NCBI GenBank assembly: GCA_900752815.1
Contig: CAADWS010000016.1
Location: 1-17,107 of the forward strand
Reading direction: 5' to 3'
Length of the DNA: 17,107 bases
Origin: Bacteroidaceae bacterium
GTDB taxonomy: Bacteria > Bacteroidota > Bacteroidia > Bacteroidales > Bacteroidaceae
Part shown: one piece after another, positions 15,617 to 17,107 of the stretch
Position numbering within the stretch: the first letter of the stretch is position 1
Layout: the number at the start of each line of letters is the position of its first letter
Notes under the pieces: model-generated
Databases searched by the model: none
Told to the model about the DNA's origin: nothing
Seen by the model: the letters and a program-made list of their open reading frames with translations, nothing else
Program-made: the position numbers and the translations under genes

Positions 15617-15754
15617 ACGTTCGGGGTACATCTTGATACGCCTAATTCGTCGAACGCCAACAACGTCCGCAACGTCAATTCGGACGGCTCTTTGAACAAC
15701 AACAACGCGTACAACGGCAACAGGGGCGTTCGCCCGCTTCGGTGGACTATGTGA
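15617..15754 (+). repeat. DGR template repeat (TR)
   Basis: A non-genic stretch between avd and the RT that nevertheless reads as protein. From 15632 the frame gives LDTPNSSNANN, then VRNVNSDGSLNNNN, then AYNGNRGVRPLRWTM and TGA at 15752-15754. Twelve of about 40 codons are Asn, mostly AAC, with an AAC run at 15695-15706. AAC-rich sequence is the hallmark of TRs, because adenine mutagenesis of AAC can give many residues but no stop. The GVRPL-type ending and the Asn/Ser/Tyr pattern match the variable end of phage C-type-lectin-like DGR targets. The exact ends need the VR, which is outside the window. The left edge is set at the first bases after the avd stop. Confidence 0.85.
15722..15736 (+). 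other. GC-rich hairpin at the TR 3' end, IMH*-like
   Basis: GGGC (15724-15727) and GCCC (15732-15735) form a small stem around GTTC inside a G/C block near the 3' end of the TR. DGRs have a G/C-rich initiation-of-mutagenic-homing sequence in the VR, with a near-copy (IMH*) at the TR end. Placement and base content fit, but proof needs the VR for comparison. Confidence 0.35.
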
Positions 15755-15909
15755 ACGAGTAGGCACAGCCGAAAGCAGAATACCACCATCAAAGGAAGGT
15801 GTATCCCGTCGCCGCTATCCACGGCGGGGACGAATACAGGATCGCCGATACCGGAGCATACCGCCTTCAGGCGGCTGGCAAAGGTTATAAACAGCGAGGA
15901 TTTTTTATT
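15755..15909 (+). ncRNA. Structured DGR RNA segment between TR and RT
   Basis: These 155 nt separate the TR stop from the RT start. They contain GCCG (15811-15814) / CGGC (15822-15825) with outer CGTC/GACG pairing, and a strong CCGCC-TTCA-GGCGG tetraloop hairpin (15861-15874). In the studied Bordetella DGR, RNA downstream of the TR folds and primes cDNA synthesis with RT and Avd. The same role is inferred here. A GTG-started reading frame (15799) crosses the segment in frame with the RT but has a poor case as a start. Confidence 0.55.
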
Positions 15910-16965
15910 ATGACAGACTTTGAAAAGATACACAGTTTTGAAAGCCTATACAATGCCTACCGAAAGGCGCGGCAAGGCAAGAGGTGGAAAGGAGCGGCGG
16001 CAAAGTTTGAAGTTAATCTTCTTGAAGCGCTGAACCTATTAAGCGCGCAGATCAGAACGAAGCGCTATACCATGTCCCCGTATAACACGTTCGAGGTATA
16101 CGAACCGAAGCGCCGCGTGGTTATGTCGAACAGCTACAAAGACAAGGTTGTTCAACATTCGCTTTGCGATAACGTGCTTGAACCGATTTTGACACGATCG
16201 TTCATTCGCGATAACTACGCGTCGCAGGTGGGGAAAGGTACGCATTACGGGTTAGACAGGCTTCAAGAGTTCATGCGGAGGTTTTACAGGAAGAACGGAA
16301 TTGACGGCTGGATACTGAAAGGCGATATTTCAAAGTATTTCTATTCGATCCGGCACGACGTTTTGAAAACCTTAATCCGCGAGAAGATAACCGATCCGGA
16401 CGTTTTGTGGCTGATTGATCTTATCATCGACAGCACCGAAGGCAACGTCGGAATACCGATCGGCAATCAAACTTCACAGCTTTTCGCCCTTCTCTACCTT
16501 GACGGGCTGGATCACTTCGTAAAGGAAAAGCTGGGTATCAAATATTACGGGCGCTATATGGACGACTTCTTTTTGATCCATCACGACAAAGCACATTTGC
16601 AGGAGTGCCGGAAGCAGATTGAAGCGTTCGTACAGGCGCGCGGGCTTTCGCTGAATGCGAAAACAAATATCTTTCCCTTAAAACACGGCGTTGATTTCTT
16701 GGGCTTTCATACATACTTGACCGAAAGCGGCGCGGTGATCCGCAAGGTGCGCCGCAGGAGCAAGAACAATATGAAGCGGAAGTTGAAGAAATTAGCCGCC
16801 CTTCACGCGGCGGGACGGATCGACGCAAAGACCGTTGAACAATCCTATCAAAGCTGGAGAGGACATGCCGAAAAGGGAAACAGTTATCACTTGATCCGGC
16901 GGACGGATCATTATTACAACAGCTTAATGAAAGCAAAGGAGGCGGCGCAATGTCAAAAACATTAG
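15910..16965 (+). CDS. DGR reverse transcriptase
   Basis: A 351-residue reverse transcriptase that copies TR RNA into mutagenised cDNA. Motif A is LKGDISKYFYSI with catalytic Asp 139; motif C is YMDD at 216-219; the DGR hallmark IGNQTSQ (184-190) has SQ where group II intron and retroviral enzymes have SP, a change linked to loose fidelity at adenines. NAKTNIFPLKHGVDFLGF follows (motifs D/E), then a Lys/Arg-rich C-terminal thumb. No maturase, endonuclease or retron domain is present. ATG 15910 has GAGGA (15896-15900) as RBS; the alternative GTG 15799 would add 37 residues from the RNA segment. It overlaps the next gene by 16 nt. Confidence 0.93.
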   Translation: MTDFEKIHSFESLYNAYRKARQGKRWKGAAAKFEVNLLEALNLLSAQIRTKRYTMSPYNTFEVYEPKRRVVMSNSYKDKVVQHSLCDNVLEPILTRSFIRDNYASQVGKGTHYGLDRLQEFMRRFYRKNGIDGWILKGDISKYFYSIRHDVLKTLIREKITDPDVLWLIDLIIDSTEGNVGIPIGNQTSQLFALLYLDGLDHFVKEKLGIKYYGRYMDDFFLIHHDKAHLQECRKQIEAFVQARGLSLNAKTNIFPLKHGVDFLGFHTYLTESGAVIRKVRRRSKNNMKRKLKKLAALHAAGRIDAKTVEQSYQSWRGHAEKGNSYHLIRRTDHYYNSLMKAKEAAQCQKH

Positions 16966-17107
16966 GCAGTTTGACGGTGGGCGCGAAGATTGAAGTTCCG
17001 GTTCTTTCGGCGTATCAATCGCGCTTCGGATCGAAGATCGTTTTCAAGATCGCCGACAAGAACCACAGCGGCTACCCGTCGAATTCCGTAACGCTGATTA
17101 CGGAAAA
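16950..17107 (+). CDS. DGR target protein, DUF6273-like N-terminus (partial)
   Basis: The first 52 codons of a gene cut by the window edge. AAAGGAGG at 16935-16942 and ATG 16950 are clear, and it overlaps the RT by 16 nt. The sequence runs from LGSLTVGAKIEVPVL to ADKNHSGYPSNSVTLITEK, resembling the start of phage DUF6273-like proteins, whose C-terminal C-type-lectin-like fold often ends in a variable Asn/Ser/Tyr-rich stretch followed by GVRP. The TR codes for exactly such an ending, so this gene is the probable diversified receptor-binding protein. The VR itself is not in the window, so this stays an inference. Confidence 0.75.
   Translation, partial: MSKTLGSLTVGAKIEVPVLSAYQSRFGSKIVFKIADKNHSGYPSNSVTLITE

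Noticed and set aside
15695..15721. Simple AAC microsatellite
   Set aside because: The AAC run is part of a longer, ordered coding-like sequence flanked by avd and a DGR RT; a TR explains all of it.
15799..15909. N-terminal extension of the RT from GTG 15799
   Set aside because: ATG 15910 has a correctly spaced GAGGA, and DGR RTs start at about this point. The 37 extra codons lie in a hairpin-rich segment better explained as RNA.
15910..16965. Group II intron maturase or retron RT
   Set aside because: No intron RNA structure, maturase X or endonuclease domain, and no msr/msd-type element was seen. IGxxxSQ, Avd and the TR all point to a DGR.

Overview
The window is the late, structural half of a temperate or lytic siphovirus of a low-to-mid-GC Gram-positive host, most likely a gut-type member of the Clostridia. 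The grounds are an HK97-type head module with a P27-family small terminase and a Terminase_1-type large subunit, very strong AGGAGG-type ribosome binding sites before almost every gene, one coding strand throughout, and protein families typical of clostridial prophages. GC content by eye is around 50%. No integrase, attachment site, lysis gene or host gene is visible, so prophage versus free phage cannot be decided here.

Layout. 15-1008: end of the early region, with a VRR-NUC nuclease and a sigma-70/ArpU-like late regulator. 1009-1181: a control region with two GACCAAA direct repeats, a near-consensus promoter with 17-bp spacing, and a terminator-like hairpin that the late transcript must pass. 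1182-3616: DNA packaging (HNH nuclease, TerS, TerL) with a possible cos region between HNH and TerS. 3624-6544: portal, prohead protease and major capsid protein. 6562-7937: four head-tail connector and tail-completion proteins. 7941-9132: major tail protein and the tail assembly chaperones G and GT, the latter made by a textbook -1 ribosomal frameshift (A AAA AAC, 6-nt spacer, 10-bp hairpin). 9133-14983: tape measure, distal tail protein, Gp37-like tail protein and a BppU-like baseplate protein.

15209-17107 holds a diversity-generating retroelement (DGR): an Avd-like four-helix accessory protein, an asparagine-codon-rich template repeat (TR), a reverse transcriptase with the DGR hallmark IGxxxSQ and a YMDD active site, and the first 52 codons of a DUF6273-like protein. 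That last protein is the likely diversified target; its variable repeat (VR) would lie beyond the window. RNA copied from the TR would be reverse-transcribed with adenine-specific errors and written into the 3' end of the target gene, changing a tail-tip or receptor-binding surface. The position immediately after the baseplate genes fits this.

Two observations not tied to one gene stand out. I found no GGCC anywhere in 17.1 kb, and no GGACC or GGTCC, where dozens would be expected; this suggests strong selection by host restriction. The translational control around the tail chaperone is also unusual: the only good Shine-Dalgarno is 41 nt from the start codon, with a 9-bp hairpin in between.
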